Translations under genes and position numbers: made by a program | From: Arthrobacter sp. SLBN-83 | GTDB taxonomy: Bacteria; Actinomycetota; Actinomycetes; Actinomycetales; Micrococcaceae | Length of the DNA stretch: 64,000 nucleotides | Assembly (NCBI RefSeq): GCF_006715285.1 | Contig: NZ_VFMX01000001.1 | Span: 3,472,001-3,536,000, forward strand | Direction: 5' to 3' | The notes under the pieces: generated by a model | Told to the model about the DNA's origin: nothing | Seen by the model: only the letters and a program-made list of their open reading frames with translations | The model's database searches: none | Shown here: positions 17,357-25,938 of the stretch, piece after piece | How the letters are laid out: each line of letters opens with the position of its first letter | Numbering within the stretch: the first letter of the stretch is position 1

Positions 17357-18304
17357 CTAGGACTCCTCCTCCTTTGCGTAAAGCGCCAGGAGATCGCGGC
17401 TGAACTCATGCGGGGATGTTTCGCAGGGGCTGTGCCCACCCCTGTAGACCCCGATCCGGGCACGGATCGACTGCGCGAACAGCCGGTGCAGCTGGAGCGG
17501 CCACAGGTCATGCTCGCCCACGGCCACGAACTTGGGAAGCCCGGCCTCCGCCAGTTCCTGCCGTAGATCCGGAACGTTTTGCATCAAGGTGTAGATATCG
17601 CGGATCGAGGAGCGGCGGGTGAAACGGAAGCGGTAATTGACGAACCGTTGCCTTGCCGGAGGGACATGGGCCACCCTGCCGCTGCGGATCCCCCAAATCA
17701 GCAATGCGGCACCGGCCCTGCCGTTGACCCACGTGCTGAACCGGCCGATGCGGCTCACGCCCCGGAAACTGTGGCCCGGCTCCGGTGGGCAGCCCAGGAA
17801 GGTAATGGACCGGAAGAGGTCCGGCCGCTCCACGTAGGCAAGCTGGGCGATGATGCCCGCGAAGGAATAAGCCACAACATGCACGGGCGTGGCCCTGGAT
17901 TCCATGACCGCCACGAAGTCGTCCACGAACAACCGGTAGTCGTAATGCCTTCGGGGCGGCACCAGGTTCTCCGGCCCTGCGCCCGCTGATTGGTACTGGC
18001 CCGCCAGATCATAAGCCAGTGCGTAGTATCCGGCGCCGGCCAGGTCCGGCATCATGAGCGAGAAATCCTCCTTCGAGCCTGTGGCGCCGGGCACGAGGAC
18101 CACGCACGGATTATCCGGATCGCCAAGCGCCATGGCCGCGAGCTTGCCGCTGGGGACGTCAAGCGTGAACTGTACCGAGCCAGGCGGCGGTACGGACCAG
18201 TCGACGTCCCCCAGCTCCGCATCCTGCAAGGCGGCCGCATCCACGCGGGCAGAGCCAAACTCCTCGGGATCAACCCCGAACTCTCGTTGGCCCGGCTCCG
18301 GCAT
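17357..18304 (-). CDS. Alpha/beta hydrolase
   Basis: 315 residues. The fold is recognisable from PCVVLVPGATGSKEDFSLMMPDLAGAGYYALAYDLAGQYQS, the nucleophile elbow VAYSFAGIIAQ (AxSxA in place of GxSxG), the acid region VAVGEHDLWPL and the catalytic-His region YRGGHSPCETSP. The substrate is unknown; a cytosolic esterase or haloperoxidase-like role is likely. ATG 18304 (MPEPGQREF) is chosen because the longer frame lacks similarity. It follows a second hydrolase gene by 28 bp on the same strand, so both may be co-transcribed. Confidence 0.82.
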   Translation of the reverse strand: MPEPGQREFGVDPEEFGSARVDAAALQDAELGDVDWSVPPPGSVQFTLDVPSGKLAAMALGDPDNPCVVLVPGATGSKEDFSLMMPDLAGAGYYALAYDLAGQYQSAGAGPENLVPPRRHYDYRLFVDDFVAVMESRATPVHVVAYSFAGIIAQLAYVERPDLFRSITFLGCPPEPGHSFRGVSRIGRFSTWVNGRAGAALLIWGIRSGRVAHVPPARQRFVNYRFRFTRRSSIRDIYTLMQNVPDLRQELAEAGLPKFVAVGEHDLWPLQLHRLFAQSIRARIGVYRGGHSPCETSPHEFSRDLLALYAKEEES

Positions 18305-18332
18305 GGTCCCAAGATAGCCCAGCCGGGCGGGC

Positions 18333-19358
18333 CTAGTCAGCGGCAGCGGGCGGACCTGCCACGTTGCCCACGAACGCATGGAGCCGCCGGTACACCTCCT
18401 GCGATTCCGGGTAGCGGTAATCCTGCTGCCAGGTATGTTCGGTGTTGGCGCTGGCCCAAGGGTAGATAAGGGCGTCCACGGGAACGCCATGGTCCTGCAG
18501 CCGCTCGATGAAATTGAGGTTGGACCGGTAGAAGAAGTCGCGCTCGGATGTGGTGACGAAGACCGGCGGGTGGTTCCCGTCCAGCCACTCGATGGGGGAC
18601 AGGTAGCCGGCTGCAGAGCGCAGCCGTGCCGCGGTCAGGGGAGCCGTGGCCGGCAGCAGCATGCGGACGAAGTTCAGGCTCAGGACAAAGCCGCTTTCAA
18701 AAAACACCGAAAAATCAACGGCGCTGCAGTGCTGGACAAGCCCTTTCACATGCCCTGCCGGAACGGCTGGCAGCAACGAATAGTGCGCGGCCAGTTCAGG
18801 CCGCAGGCTGATGGCGGTGAGCAGGGCCGAAATCTGCCCGCCCGCGGAGTCCCCGCCCAGGACCAGGCGCGCAGGGTCCCCGCCGTACTCCCCGATATTC
18901 GCGGCAACCCACGCAAGGGCGGCGTTCGCGTCCTCGAGCACATGCCCCATGTGGAACCGCGGCGCGTGCCGGTAGTTGACGTTGACCACCACCATCCCGC
19001 CCAGGGCCTGGTTGGCGCAGTACTTGGTCAACGCAGACTTGTCGCCGGACGTCCATCCGCCGCCGTGGAAATACACATAGACCGGCAGGCCCCCGCCGCC
19101 AGGGGCCGCTACTTCACCCGACGGATGGGCCAGCGGCAGCAATACATCCAGCCGGTGGGCGCGCAGGCCGTCGCCCACGTAGTCGAGGTCGTGGACATAT
19201 GCCACCTCGGTGACGGGATCGGTGTTGAACCGGACGCGCTCCCGCGAGCTGACCGAACGCATCAGCAGGCGCCACGTCCACACAGGGACGCGGCGCAACG
19301 CAGTCCTGGCCCGGCGGGCCAGCGGGAAAGCGCCACCGGAATGGGCAGCCACCGTCAT
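18333..19358 (-). CDS. Alpha/beta hydrolase, HSL-like carboxylesterase
   Basis: 341 residues. It carries the hormone-sensitive-lipase family oxyanion motif YFHGGGW near residue 100 and the nucleophile motif GGDSAGGQISALL near 170. The acid/His end is TTSERDFFYRSNL and ANTEHTWQQ. The length and the N-terminal cap (RARTALRRVPVWTWRLLM) suit a small-ester carboxylesterase. It is probably first in a two-gene unit with the downstream hydrolase. Confidence 0.85.
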   Translation of the reverse strand: MTVAAHSGGAFPLARRARTALRRVPVWTWRLLMRSVSSRERVRFNTDPVTEVAYVHDLDYVGDGLRAHRLDVLLPLAHPSGEVAAPGGGGLPVYVYFHGGGWTSGDKSALTKYCANQALGGMVVVNVNYRHAPRFHMGHVLEDANAALAWVAANIGEYGGDPARLVLGGDSAGGQISALLTAISLRPELAAHYSLLPAVPAGHVKGLVQHCSAVDFSVFFESGFVLSLNFVRMLLPATAPLTAARLRSAAGYLSPIEWLDGNHPPVFVTTSERDFFYRSNLNFIERLQDHGVPVDALIYPWASANTEHTWQQDYRYPESQEVYRRLHAFVGNVAGPPAAAD

Positions 19359-19386
19359 TCCTCCATTTTAACGGCCGACCCGGGCC

Positions 19387-20256
19387 TTACCCGTGCCTGC
19401 CGTCCATGATCCGCCGCGCATCCTCCTGGGCCCTCAGGGCCAAGGTTGTCACCACTTCGCCCCTCATCGCCTGGCTGGGGGCGGGGTTCATGTTCCGAAG
19501 TTCGGACACCGTGCGCGGCGGGTTCACGCTGTGGGCCACCGCATGGCAGTTGGGGCACAGCGGAATGAGGTCGGCTACGGGGTCGAGCTGGTAGCCACTG
19601 TCCAGCATTTCCGGCGGCACCACATGGTGCACGGCCAGGGCCTTTGGTGCGCTGCCACCGTAGGCGGACTCGAAAGAGAACCCGCAGGCCGCGCACGATG
19701 TGCCATGGAACGCCACGCAGATCCGCCGGGCGTCAGGGTCCCGTTCGTAGCGGCTTACCTGGACGGTGCTGACGGCGTCCGGCGGAAAGGTGCCGCCCAC
19801 CACCTCGGCGCGGGCCGCCGTCGTCGGGCCGCATTCACGCCACAGCCGGCGCAGGGCAGGCTCGTACGACGGCGGCAGGGCCACCATGGAGGGTCCGTCC
19901 GCCTCGGGCCAGTGGTCACCGGGGAGGGCGTCGGCGACGACGCCGGGACGTATCTGTTCGCCCAGTGGAAGCAGTGCGTCGAAGGTGACGGCAATGAACC
20001 AATCGCCCGCTCCGGCCGGCTGGTAGGGCTCCGACGCGACCACGCCGTGACCGATCAAACCACTACCCGCTTCGTTACTGCCGTGCAGCAGGAGCCAGGC
20101 TTCGGTGCCCGGGCTGACATCCGGCCGATGCTCCAGGCACCACCGCGCGATTGCCCTGCCGGACTCTGCCACGCGCTCAACGACGATTTGGTAGTCCCAG
20201 CGCACCAGCCCGTTTGAGTCGCATCCGAGAATTACTGCAGCCACTGCGCACCGCAC
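19387..20256 (-). CDS. EVE/PUA-like domain fused to HNH endonuclease
   Basis: About 289 residues. The C-terminal part is an HNH nuclease: CAACGFSFES, ALAVHHVVPPEM and DLIPLCPNCHAVAHS carry the zinc cysteines and catalytic HH/N positions. The N-terminal 130 residues (TEAWLLLHGSNEAGSGLIGHGVVASEPY then FIAVTFDALLPLGEQI) look like a PUA-superfamily EVE-type module, which reads modified bases. EVE-HNH proteins are known as modification-dependent restriction enzymes. I infer that role; a general HNH protein is the alternative. The start is uncertain: GTG 20256 is the longest, and GTG codons further in are possible. Confidence 0.65.
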   Translation of the reverse strand: MRCAVAAVILGCDSNGLVRWDYQIVVERVAESGRAIARWCLEHRPDVSPGTEAWLLLHGSNEAGSGLIGHGVVASEPYQPAGAGDWFIAVTFDALLPLGEQIRPGVVADALPGDHWPEADGPSMVALPPSYEPALRRLWRECGPTTAARAEVVGGTFPPDAVSTVQVSRYERDPDARRICVAFHGTSCAACGFSFESAYGGSAPKALAVHHVVPPEMLDSGYQLDPVADLIPLCPNCHAVAHSVNPPRTVSELRNMNPAPSQAMRGEVVTTLALRAQEDARRIMDGRHG

Positions 20257-20295
20257 CCGGCCACGCGCCGTCGAACGTCAAACACCGGGCGGGAC

Positions 20296-20490
20296 TTAGA
20301 TCGGTTCCTTGGCCAGTGCCTTGGTCTTGGCGGGCGTTTCGCGGCCCAGGCGTTGATCGAGCGTGACGCGCAGGCGCGCTGCGGCAACCTGGACACGGTG
20401 CTCGGCGGCCGTACCGGTTTTCTTGGCGGGCTTGGCCGCCGTGGTCCGGGGAGTGTGGACGAAACGGTGTTCAGGCGATGTTGCGCTCAC
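20296..20490 (-). CDS. Small basic hypothetical protein
   Basis: 64 residues, rich in Ala, Lys, Arg and Thr (RTTAAKPAKKTGTAAEHRVQVAAARLRVTLDQRL). No family recognised; the composition suggests nucleic-acid binding. A very good ribosome site (AAGGAGGTTGGACC) precedes GTG 20490, and the start overlaps the upstream stop by 4 bp (GTGA), so I accept it as real and coupled to the membrane-protein gene before it. Confidence 0.6.
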   Translation of the reverse strand: MSATSPEHRFVHTPRTTAAKPAKKTGTAAEHRVQVAAARLRVTLDQRLGRETPAKTKALAKEPI

Positions 20491-21017
20491 GGTCCAACCT
20501 CCTTGGTACTGTCGTCATCCGTCATTCCATTCTCGCCTAAGTTGTCGCGGTCGTCCACGAAGGCCAGCTCCTGCCCCGACCCGTCGTCCACCTGGGCATC
20601 GTCGCCGTTCTCGTCGCCAGAGACGCTCTTCCAAGCGATATCGAACAATTCGAGTTCCTCGGTGCGGGCCAACTCGCTTCTGGCCAGGACCTCCAAGGTC
20701 GCCAGCCCCAGTGCCTTGGTCCCTTCATCCGGGTCCAACGCCCGGTCCAAGGCCCACTGGGTGCGGCGCCACCATTCCGCCCGGCTGTCCGCCTCGGTCT
20801 TTTGCCGTAGGGCGTCGGCATCGGCCTCGCGTTTTTGATCCAGCGCCGTCTTGTCGGCGGCGGTGCGCTGCTTCAGGGTGCGCCAGTTGATGTAGAAGGC
20901 GAGCAGGGCCGCGATGAGCACGGCCAGGGGGCCCAGCCCCGCGAGGATGACCCACCAGTCCGCCGGTCCGGAATGGACGACGACGTCCAGGGGGTCGGGG
21001 GAGGGAACAGGGGTCAC
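20487..21017 (-). CDS. Membrane-anchored coiled-coil hypothetical protein
   Basis: 176 residues. One transmembrane helix (WWVILAGLGPLAVLIAALLAFYINW, residues 21-45) is followed by a charged coiled coil (LKQRTAADKTALDQKREADADALRQKTEADSRAEWWRR) and an acidic tail. No family is recognised. The arrangement resembles small membrane-anchored proteins of actinobacteria with an intracellular helical domain. It is coupled to the small basic protein downstream by a 4-bp overlap. Confidence 0.65.
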   Translation of the reverse strand: MTPVPSPDPLDVVVHSGPADWWVILAGLGPLAVLIAALLAFYINWRTLKQRTAADKTALDQKREADADALRQKTEADSRAEWWRRTQWALDRALDPDEGTKALGLATLEVLARSELARTEELELFDIAWKSVSGDENGDDAQVDDGSGQELAFVDDRDNLGENGMTDDDSTKEVGP

Positions 21018-21115
21018 CGGACCAGCTTAGGCGCCAGGTTCCGACGGCAGCGGGCCGACACTCCACCCGCATTCCTTCCTTAACAGCCGCTGCCACTGTG
21101 TCGACTTCCGCTGCT

Positions 21116-21967
21116 TCAACTGCCCCGCCGGGAGATGAGCACCGGACCGTGGGCGTGGTGCAGAACTGCGTGGGCGGTGGAGCCCATGGTTTCCCTGAGG
21201 ATGCCCTGGCCCTGGGAGCCGACCACTGCTATCCGGGCTTCTGCAGAGGCCTGGAGGATGGCGTGCGGGACCGAGCTGTCCGTAAAGATCTTTCCGTCAA
21301 CGGGAATACCGGGTGCCACGGAGCGCGCACGGTCCAAGGCGGACGACAGGATTCTTTGGGCCTCAGCGTCGGCTTCCTGCGTAGCCGGCCGCCGGTGGCC
21401 CGGGGGCTGATGCTGGACATGGATCACCGTGAGTGCTGCCTGCCACGCCGTTGCGAGGGCGCAGGCATCCTCCAGTGCCGCGGGGGAACCCGAGGCGTCG
21501 ACGGCGGCGACCACCGGCCCGTCCGGGTGGAGGTCCTGGCGAATCACGGCGACTGGGCAGGCAGCGGTGGCCGCCAGTTCCAGGCTCACGGACCCCACAA
21601 GCAGGCCTAGGAAACCGCCCAGGCCGCGGCTGCCGACGACCAGCAGTCCTTCTCCTGTGGAAACCTGGGCCAGAAGCTGCGCAGGCAGTCCGTGGAGCAG
21701 TGTGCTCCTGACCTGAAGCCCGGGAACCTCCGCTGCCGCATGCTCAACGCCCTCTTCCAGGATGGACTGGGCGGACTGCTCCAGGCCGCTGCCGGATACG
21801 CCCGGAACCGGGCCGAGGTGCCTGGTAAGCAGCGGCCACATTGAACAGTGCACAACGTTCAGCGGGCACCTCACCGCCCGTGCATGCCGGGCTGCCCAGC
21901 GGACGGCGGCCGCGGCCTCATCCGATCCGTCATAGCCGGCAACCACGGCTTTTGGCTCCTGCATCAC
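21116..21967 (-). CDS. Universal stress protein, tandem USP domains
   Basis: 283 residues with two UspA folds. Domain 1 starts VVAGYDGSDEAAAAVRWAARHA and ends with the ATP-binding loop VVGSRGLGGFLGLLVGSVSLELAATAACPVAVI; domain 2 starts VVAAVDASGSPAALEDACAL and ends VVGSQGQGILRETMGSTAHAVLHHAHGPVLI. Both G-x2-G-x9-G(S/T) loops are intact. Tandem USPs of this type are abundant in the mycobacterial DosR regulon. The start is GTG 21967, placed by AGGAGG; ATG 21964 is next to it. A DosR-like box lies 39 bp upstream. It is the first USP of the island. Confidence 0.92.
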   Translation of the reverse strand: MMQEPKAVVAGYDGSDEAAAAVRWAARHARAVRCPLNVVHCSMWPLLTRHLGPVPGVSGSGLEQSAQSILEEGVEHAAAEVPGLQVRSTLLHGLPAQLLAQVSTGEGLLVVGSRGLGGFLGLLVGSVSLELAATAACPVAVIRQDLHPDGPVVAAVDASGSPAALEDACALATAWQAALTVIHVQHQPPGHRRPATQEADAEAQRILSSALDRARSVAPGIPVDGKIFTDSSVPHAILQASAEARIAVVGSQGQGILRETMGSTAHAVLHHAHGPVLISRRGS

Positions 21968-22005
21968 CTGACTGCCCTCCTGACCGGACCGGCCATCACC
22001 CCCGG

Positions 22006-22021
22006 GGGACCTTCGGCCCTT
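22006..22021. promoter_or_regulatory. DosR-like box 1
   Basis: GGGACCTTCGGCCCTT, read on the other strand AAGGGCCGAAGGTCCC, lies between the divergent USP (39 bp away) and DUF5129 gene (about 51 bp away). It is an imperfect inverted repeat matching the island consensus. Confidence 0.65.
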
Positions 22022-22072
22022 TGGCAGCCCTGCCCCTTGGTTTCATCCTGATTCTAAGTAACGGGGAGGGAT

Positions 22073-23530
22073 ATGGGCAGCGTGGTCAGCCGGATTGCCG
22101 CGATGATGCTTGTCCTGGTTGCACTCCTTTTGGGGACTGCGGCGCCGGGCACAGCGGTGGCACCCGTTGCTGTCGTTGTGGAGGACACCGCAGGGGTGCT
22201 TGACCAGAACACCCTGCTGCCCGCCGTCGAGCGCATCCAGTTCTATGAGCCCACCCGCGTCGCCGTCTTCACCTACAACGGAAGGACCGAGGACAACCTT
22301 AATGAACAGGTCCTCAAATTCGCCCGGTCCAAACATCCCGAGTGGATCAGCGCCGACGGTCAGAAATGGGCCGACGGGCTGTTCATTTTCGCGCTCGACC
22401 CCGTTGGCCGCCATGTGGGCACCTACATGGGCGAGGACCGGAAGGTGTCGCTGGAACAGCGCAGCGACATCCAGGACGCGTCAAAGGACCTGTTCCGCGA
22501 TGCCCAGTGGACTGACGGCACGGTGGCCGGCATTCGCCGTGCCGCCGAACTCATCAACCAGCCGTGGTACCGGTCCGCCGCGTTCCTGATCACAGCATGG
22601 GTCACCGGTGGCATTGCGGCACTGGGTGCTGCCGCATGGTTAATCGTCCGCGCCGTGACCAGGAGCGCCTGCCGGAAACAGATCGAACGCGGGGACCGCA
22701 GCTACTCCAACGTCAGCATGGACCTGGACGTGACGGAACTGAACGCCGGGACCATCCCGGAATCGTCCCGCTATGGGAGCCAGGTCCTGGAGAAACACCG
22801 CACCTTCCTGAGCCGCTATGCCACCGTCACGGAACTGTCCAACCAGGTGCACGCGTTGGGCAAACGGTCCTTGAGCAGCCGGAAGAACCTCAAGCTTGCC
22901 CGCGGGTTCGCGGACAGCGCCGCCGAACTGGATGCGCTGGACGACGTCATTGCTGACAGCAACGCCTTGTTGAACCGCGCCGACACCTGGCCCACTGCAT
23001 GGGACCGTCAACTTGCCCCCTTCCGCAAGGACCTGGCTGGACTGGAGCAGCTCCTAACCAAGCGGCACGGACAAGGGGACTCCGCCACGGCCGCCGCGCT
23101 GCGGTCCTTCCGTGACGAAAGCCTGCGGGAGATCGAGCGGTGGACCGCAGAACTGGCGGACGGACGGATTTCACCGGAAAGGGCCCTGGACCGTCTTTAC
23201 GAAGCACGTACCCGGCTTTCGGAACTCTTGGAGAACCACGCGGAAACGGTCATCCAGGGTTTTGCAAAGAACGAGCGGGAGGCGCGGCTGATGCGCGAGC
23301 AGATGGAGACGGCGCATGAGGGCCTGGACCACCGCCGTCAGCGGACCTACGAGCCCAGCATCCTGGGGACGGTGTACCCGTCCTACCAGTTTTTCTCTGT
23401 CGCCACCTTCAACTCCGGATTCAATACCGGGGTCAGCGGCGTCAATTCGGCCAGGGGCGGCGGCAGCACCACCGGTTACGGCAGCAGCGGCGGCAGCTTC
23501 TCCGGCTCCGGCAGTTCGTCCGGCTTCTAG
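22073..23530 (+). CDS. TPM-domain membrane protein (DUF5129-like)
   Basis: 485 residues. A signal peptide or first helix (MLVLVALLLGTAAPGTAVA) is followed by a TPM-fold domain (VVVEDTAGVLDQNTLLPAVERIQFYEP, VAVFTYNGR, ADGLFIFALDP) to about residue 160. Then come one transmembrane helix (AAFLITAWVTGGIAALGAAAWLIV), a long helical region and a Gly-Ser-rich tail ending GSFSGSGSSSGF, a common ending of TPM proteins. The TPM domain faces outward. Function in envelope maintenance is inferred. It shares DosR-like box 1 with the divergent USP gene, so it may belong to the regulon. Confidence 0.75.
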   Translation: MGSVVSRIAAMMLVLVALLLGTAAPGTAVAPVAVVVEDTAGVLDQNTLLPAVERIQFYEPTRVAVFTYNGRTEDNLNEQVLKFARSKHPEWISADGQKWADGLFIFALDPVGRHVGTYMGEDRKVSLEQRSDIQDASKDLFRDAQWTDGTVAGIRRAAELINQPWYRSAAFLITAWVTGGIAALGAAAWLIVRAVTRSACRKQIERGDRSYSNVSMDLDVTELNAGTIPESSRYGSQVLEKHRTFLSRYATVTELSNQVHALGKRSLSSRKNLKLARGFADSAAELDALDDVIADSNALLNRADTWPTAWDRQLAPFRKDLAGLEQLLTKRHGQGDSATAAALRSFRDESLREIERWTAELADGRISPERALDRLYEARTRLSELLENHAETVIQGFAKNEREARLMREQMETAHEGLDHRRQRTYEPSILGTVYPSYQFFSVATFNSGFNTGVSGVNSARGGGSTTGYGSSGGSFSGSGSSSGF

Positions 23531-23662
23531 TTCTCCCGGGGTCTTTGTCGCCGCCTTGCCAGCAGAAGACCACACAGGAGTGGGGCCCATCGTCCTCGAT
23601 GAGCCCTACGGGCCTAACTGGCTGAACGGCAGTCCGCCTGCCGCCCTACACGCGCTTCGGCC

Positions 23663-23935
23663 TTATGCCGCCCCAACGGTACCGAGCCTGCGAGCGCTGC
23701 GGCGCACGGTGTAACGGGGGTGCGGGGCCGCGGCAAGCACGATGCCCGGCGGCGTGGGCGCAACGTCCCGGATCAGTCCGGTCCCTGCGCACTCGCGTAC
23801 CTCCGCTATTGCTGCAGCCGCCTCCTGTTTGTCGGTGAACTGTCCGGAAACTGCCAAAACATGCCCATCGGGCATCACAAGCCTGAACCGGATCTGCGAG
23901 TCCTCATCAACGAACAGTTCGAACGTACCTGCCAT
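23663..23935 (-). CDS. DUF1508 (YegP-like) protein
   Basis: 90 residues. FELFVDEDSQIRFRLVMPDGHVLAVSGQFTDKQEAAAAIAEVRECA matches the YegP/DUF1508 beta-alpha repeat, present once where E. coli YegP has it twice. The function is unknown; several homologues are stress-induced. ATG 23935 follows GAGGAGAG. The near-perfect DosR-like box 2 lies 156 bp upstream. The 130 bases between this gene and the DUF5129 stop hold no other gene. Confidence 0.75.
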   Translation of the reverse strand: MAGTFELFVDEDSQIRFRLVMPDGHVLAVSGQFTDKQEAAAAIAEVRECAGTGLIRDVAPTPPGIVLAAAPHPRYTVRRSARRLGTVGAA

Positions 23936-24090
23936 ATGCCTTGTTCTCTCCTCAGGGTCCTGCCGGCGTCGACGTTGACGCAGGCGGCGGCCTGGCCCGA
24001 CTTCCGGTCCAGCAACCCGGGACGCACAACCCAGCAACGGTGCATCATCCGGCCTGCAACCAGCTTCTCAAAGGGCCGGACCGGTCTTTT

Positions 24091-24106
24091 AGGGACCAAA
24101 GTCCCT
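24091..24106. promoter_or_regulatory. DosR-like box 2 (best symmetric site)
   Basis: AGGGACCAAAGTCCCT is an inverted repeat (AGGGAC-N4-GTCCCT) and closely matches the mycobacterial DosR consensus GGGACTWWAGTCCC. It lies in the 191-bp gap upstream of the DUF1508 gene and after the membrane-protein gene ending at 24127. Confidence 0.7.
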
Positions 24107-24126
24107 GACTGGCGGCTCCGGGGATG

Positions 24127-24834
24127 CTAGCCGGCGGGGCGGGACAGGCGTATCAACGCGATTCCGGTGCCAATGAACCACAACCAGAGCAGGACGCCGT
24201 AGCCCCAGTAGAAATTTGGGACTGTATGGCGAAGGACCTCGCTGAGCACCCCCAAGGCGCCGGTGCCAATGCCGAGCCACGCCAGGTACTGCGGGAAGGG
24301 CGCCCCTGCCGTGAGCATTGCCAGTCCCATCAGGAGAATTCCGAGGGCAGAGAGGACGCCGACGATGGCGGGTGTGTTGTTTTCGGCGATGATGGCTTCA
24401 GCGGCGGTGGCGTAGCCGCTGCGTTCACCATCCGTCCCGGCGGCAATGTAACGGTCGCTGAGATAGACGAGGTTGAGGGAGCCCCGGCTGCTGACCGGGA
24501 CAGCAAGCAGGAGCGCCCAGGGCAGGGCGCCAAAGATCAGTGCGATCAGGGGCAGGCTCTTCCGGAAGGGCATAAGCGCCACAAAGAGGGCTGTGAAAAC
24601 AAGCACCGGCAGGATGTTCGGCAGGATCCACAGGACCTGCTCGGCCACGTAGTTCGTTTTGTTGGCCGCAATGAACTGCAGCGTGGCGGCTCCGCCGTGC
24701 ACCGGAGGGGGCGCCAGGAAGTCGAGCACCAGCGCAGCTATCAACAGGAGGACGAACAGGATCGATGACGCCCCCGCCGTGAGATAGAGGAGGCCCCACC
24801 CCGGCTGCGCCTGGGACGCACCATGCCCTTTCAT
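24127..24834 (-). CDS. Six-helix membrane protein, unknown function
   Basis: 235 residues with about six hydrophobic helices (LLYLTAGASSILFVLLLIAALVLDF; ILPNILPVLVFTALFVALM; LPLIALIFGALPWALLLAV; AIVGVLSALGILLMGLAML; YLAWLGIGTGALGVLSEVL; WGYGVLLWLWFIGTGIALI). The pattern resembles DUF4386-like proteins, but I do not claim the family. ATG 24834 (MKGHGASQ) is chosen because the longer frame runs into DosR-like box 3. Bracketed by boxes 2 and 3, it is a candidate regulon member. Confidence 0.7.
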   Translation of the reverse strand: MKGHGASQAQPGWGLLYLTAGASSILFVLLLIAALVLDFLAPPPVHGGAATLQFIAANKTNYVAEQVLWILPNILPVLVFTALFVALMPFRKSLPLIALIFGALPWALLLAVPVSSRGSLNLVYLSDRYIAAGTDGERSGYATAAEAIIAENNTPAIVGVLSALGILLMGLAMLTAGAPFPQYLAWLGIGTGALGVLSEVLRHTVPNFYWGYGVLLWLWFIGTGIALIRLSRPAG

Positions 24835-24914
24835 GCCTGGAGCCTGCCATTCGTGGAGCGCGCCAAACAGTGCCGTTGGGCCCGGCTGCCATGTCCCGCG
24901 GTTGCTGCCTTGCG

Positions 24915-24930
24915 TGACCAAGGTCCCTGG
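24915..24930. promoter_or_regulatory. DosR-like box 3
   Basis: TGACCAAGGTCCCTGG lies 81 bp before the membrane-protein gene (minus) and 64 bp before the hypothetical gene at 24995 (plus), so it could serve either or both. Confidence 0.6.
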
Positions 24931-24994
24931 CCCGCTGCGCGGCTTCCTGACAAAATGCCGCCTTGAATATCGATTGCCGTGACGGGAGGAAGAC

Positions 24995-25348
24995 ATGCCG
25001 ACAAATGACGCACACCCGGGCGACGGCGCAGAGGAGAGGTTGCGGATAGAGCTGGAGGACGCGGCATCCGTAAAGTGGTGGGCGCGAATCCTCTACACCC
25101 TTGGCTCGCAGTATGGACGCACCCAGCTGCGGTTTGTTGGCAGGGCGGAGGACGGGCGGAGGCTTTATGCCAGCGACACATTCCCCGGGCCGCCCCTGAA
25201 CGCCACCGCGCCCGCAGAAGCCTGGGCTCCAGGCCTGCAGGCCAGCCTTAGCCAGCTCCGCAGTGACCTGGCCCGCGACGGCTGGACGGAAGCCAGCCAC
25301 GGGGCGCAGCCGTGGGACTTAACCTTTATCCGCCGCAGGGGTTCATGA
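24995..25348 (+). CDS. Hypothetical protein behind a DosR-like box
   Basis: 117 residues, soluble, no signal peptide. The N-terminal part (EERLRIELEDAASVKWWARILYTLGSQYGRTQLRFVGRAEDGRRLYASDTFPG) and the end (DLARDGWTEASHGAQPWDLTFIRRRG) suggest one compact alpha/beta domain. I know no family. The ribosome site GGGAGGAAGAC before ATG 24995 is strong. Its position 64 bp after box 3 suggests control by the DevR-like regulator. Confidence 0.65.
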   Translation: MPTNDAHPGDGAEERLRIELEDAASVKWWARILYTLGSQYGRTQLRFVGRAEDGRRLYASDTFPGPPLNATAPAEAWAPGLQASLSQLRSDLARDGWTEASHGAQPWDLTFIRRRGS

Positions 25349-25412
25349 CCCGGACGGCCGGCCGGCACGTTGCCTTCCCGGCCCCGCGTCTTCAGGTTCC
25401 GGGCCCGCCGCC

Positions 25413-25883
25413 TTACGTGACCGGCCAAACGACCCTGGTTTGCCAGGTTGCAGGATCCGGCTGCTGTTCCGGATCGGTCAGGTAGTACTCCCACATTGTG
25501 TCGGAGGGGGTGGCGCCGTCAGCTTCCATGCGTTGCCGGATGGCATCGTAGGTGGTGCCCAAAGTGTCATAAGGGCCGGTATGGACAGCTTCGAATGCGT
25601 CCGTGTCAGGAAGCGCCCCGCTGGCCACTTCGCCTGTCCCTTGGAAGTTTCCGGTGATAGGGAACCCGGCTTCAACATCCACGGTTTCCCCCGGCATTCC
25701 GTGGTACATGGCAAACGGCGGGCCGGCTGGCCTGGCTCCCTGCATCTGGACCGCGGCCATCACGGCGCCAAAAGCGCGGCCGAAAAAGCTGGTCAGCGCC
25801 TCCATGGGGACCTTTTCACGCACTACGGCAACAGGTTGTTCAGCGACATGGATCTTTCGGGGCTGCTGGCCACTTTCACTCAT
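25413..25883 (-). CDS. GyrI-like/AraC effector-binding-domain protein
   Basis: 156 residues. The segments VAVVREKVPMEALTSFFGRAFGAVMAAVQ, GPPFAMYHGMPGETVDVEAGFPIT, AFEAVHTGPYDTLGTTYDAI and MWEYYLTDPEQQPDPATWQTRVVWPV match the stand-alone GyrI-like domain (the effector domain of AraC/Rob-type regulators). No DNA-binding domain is present. Such proteins bind or hydrolyse small molecules, or modulate gyrase. ATG 25883 (MSESGQQPRK) is chosen. It lies inside the stress island but without its own clear box. Confidence 0.78.
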   Translation of the reverse strand: MSESGQQPRKIHVAEQPVAVVREKVPMEALTSFFGRAFGAVMAAVQMQGARPAGPPFAMYHGMPGETVDVEAGFPITGNFQGTGEVASGALPDTDAFEAVHTGPYDTLGTTYDAIRQRMEADGATPSDTMWEYYLTDPEQQPDPATWQTRVVWPVT

Positions 25884-25938
25884 GGCATCAGCCTTGCCAG
25901 CCCGGCCCCGGCGTGACAGGGCCATAGGACTCTAACTG

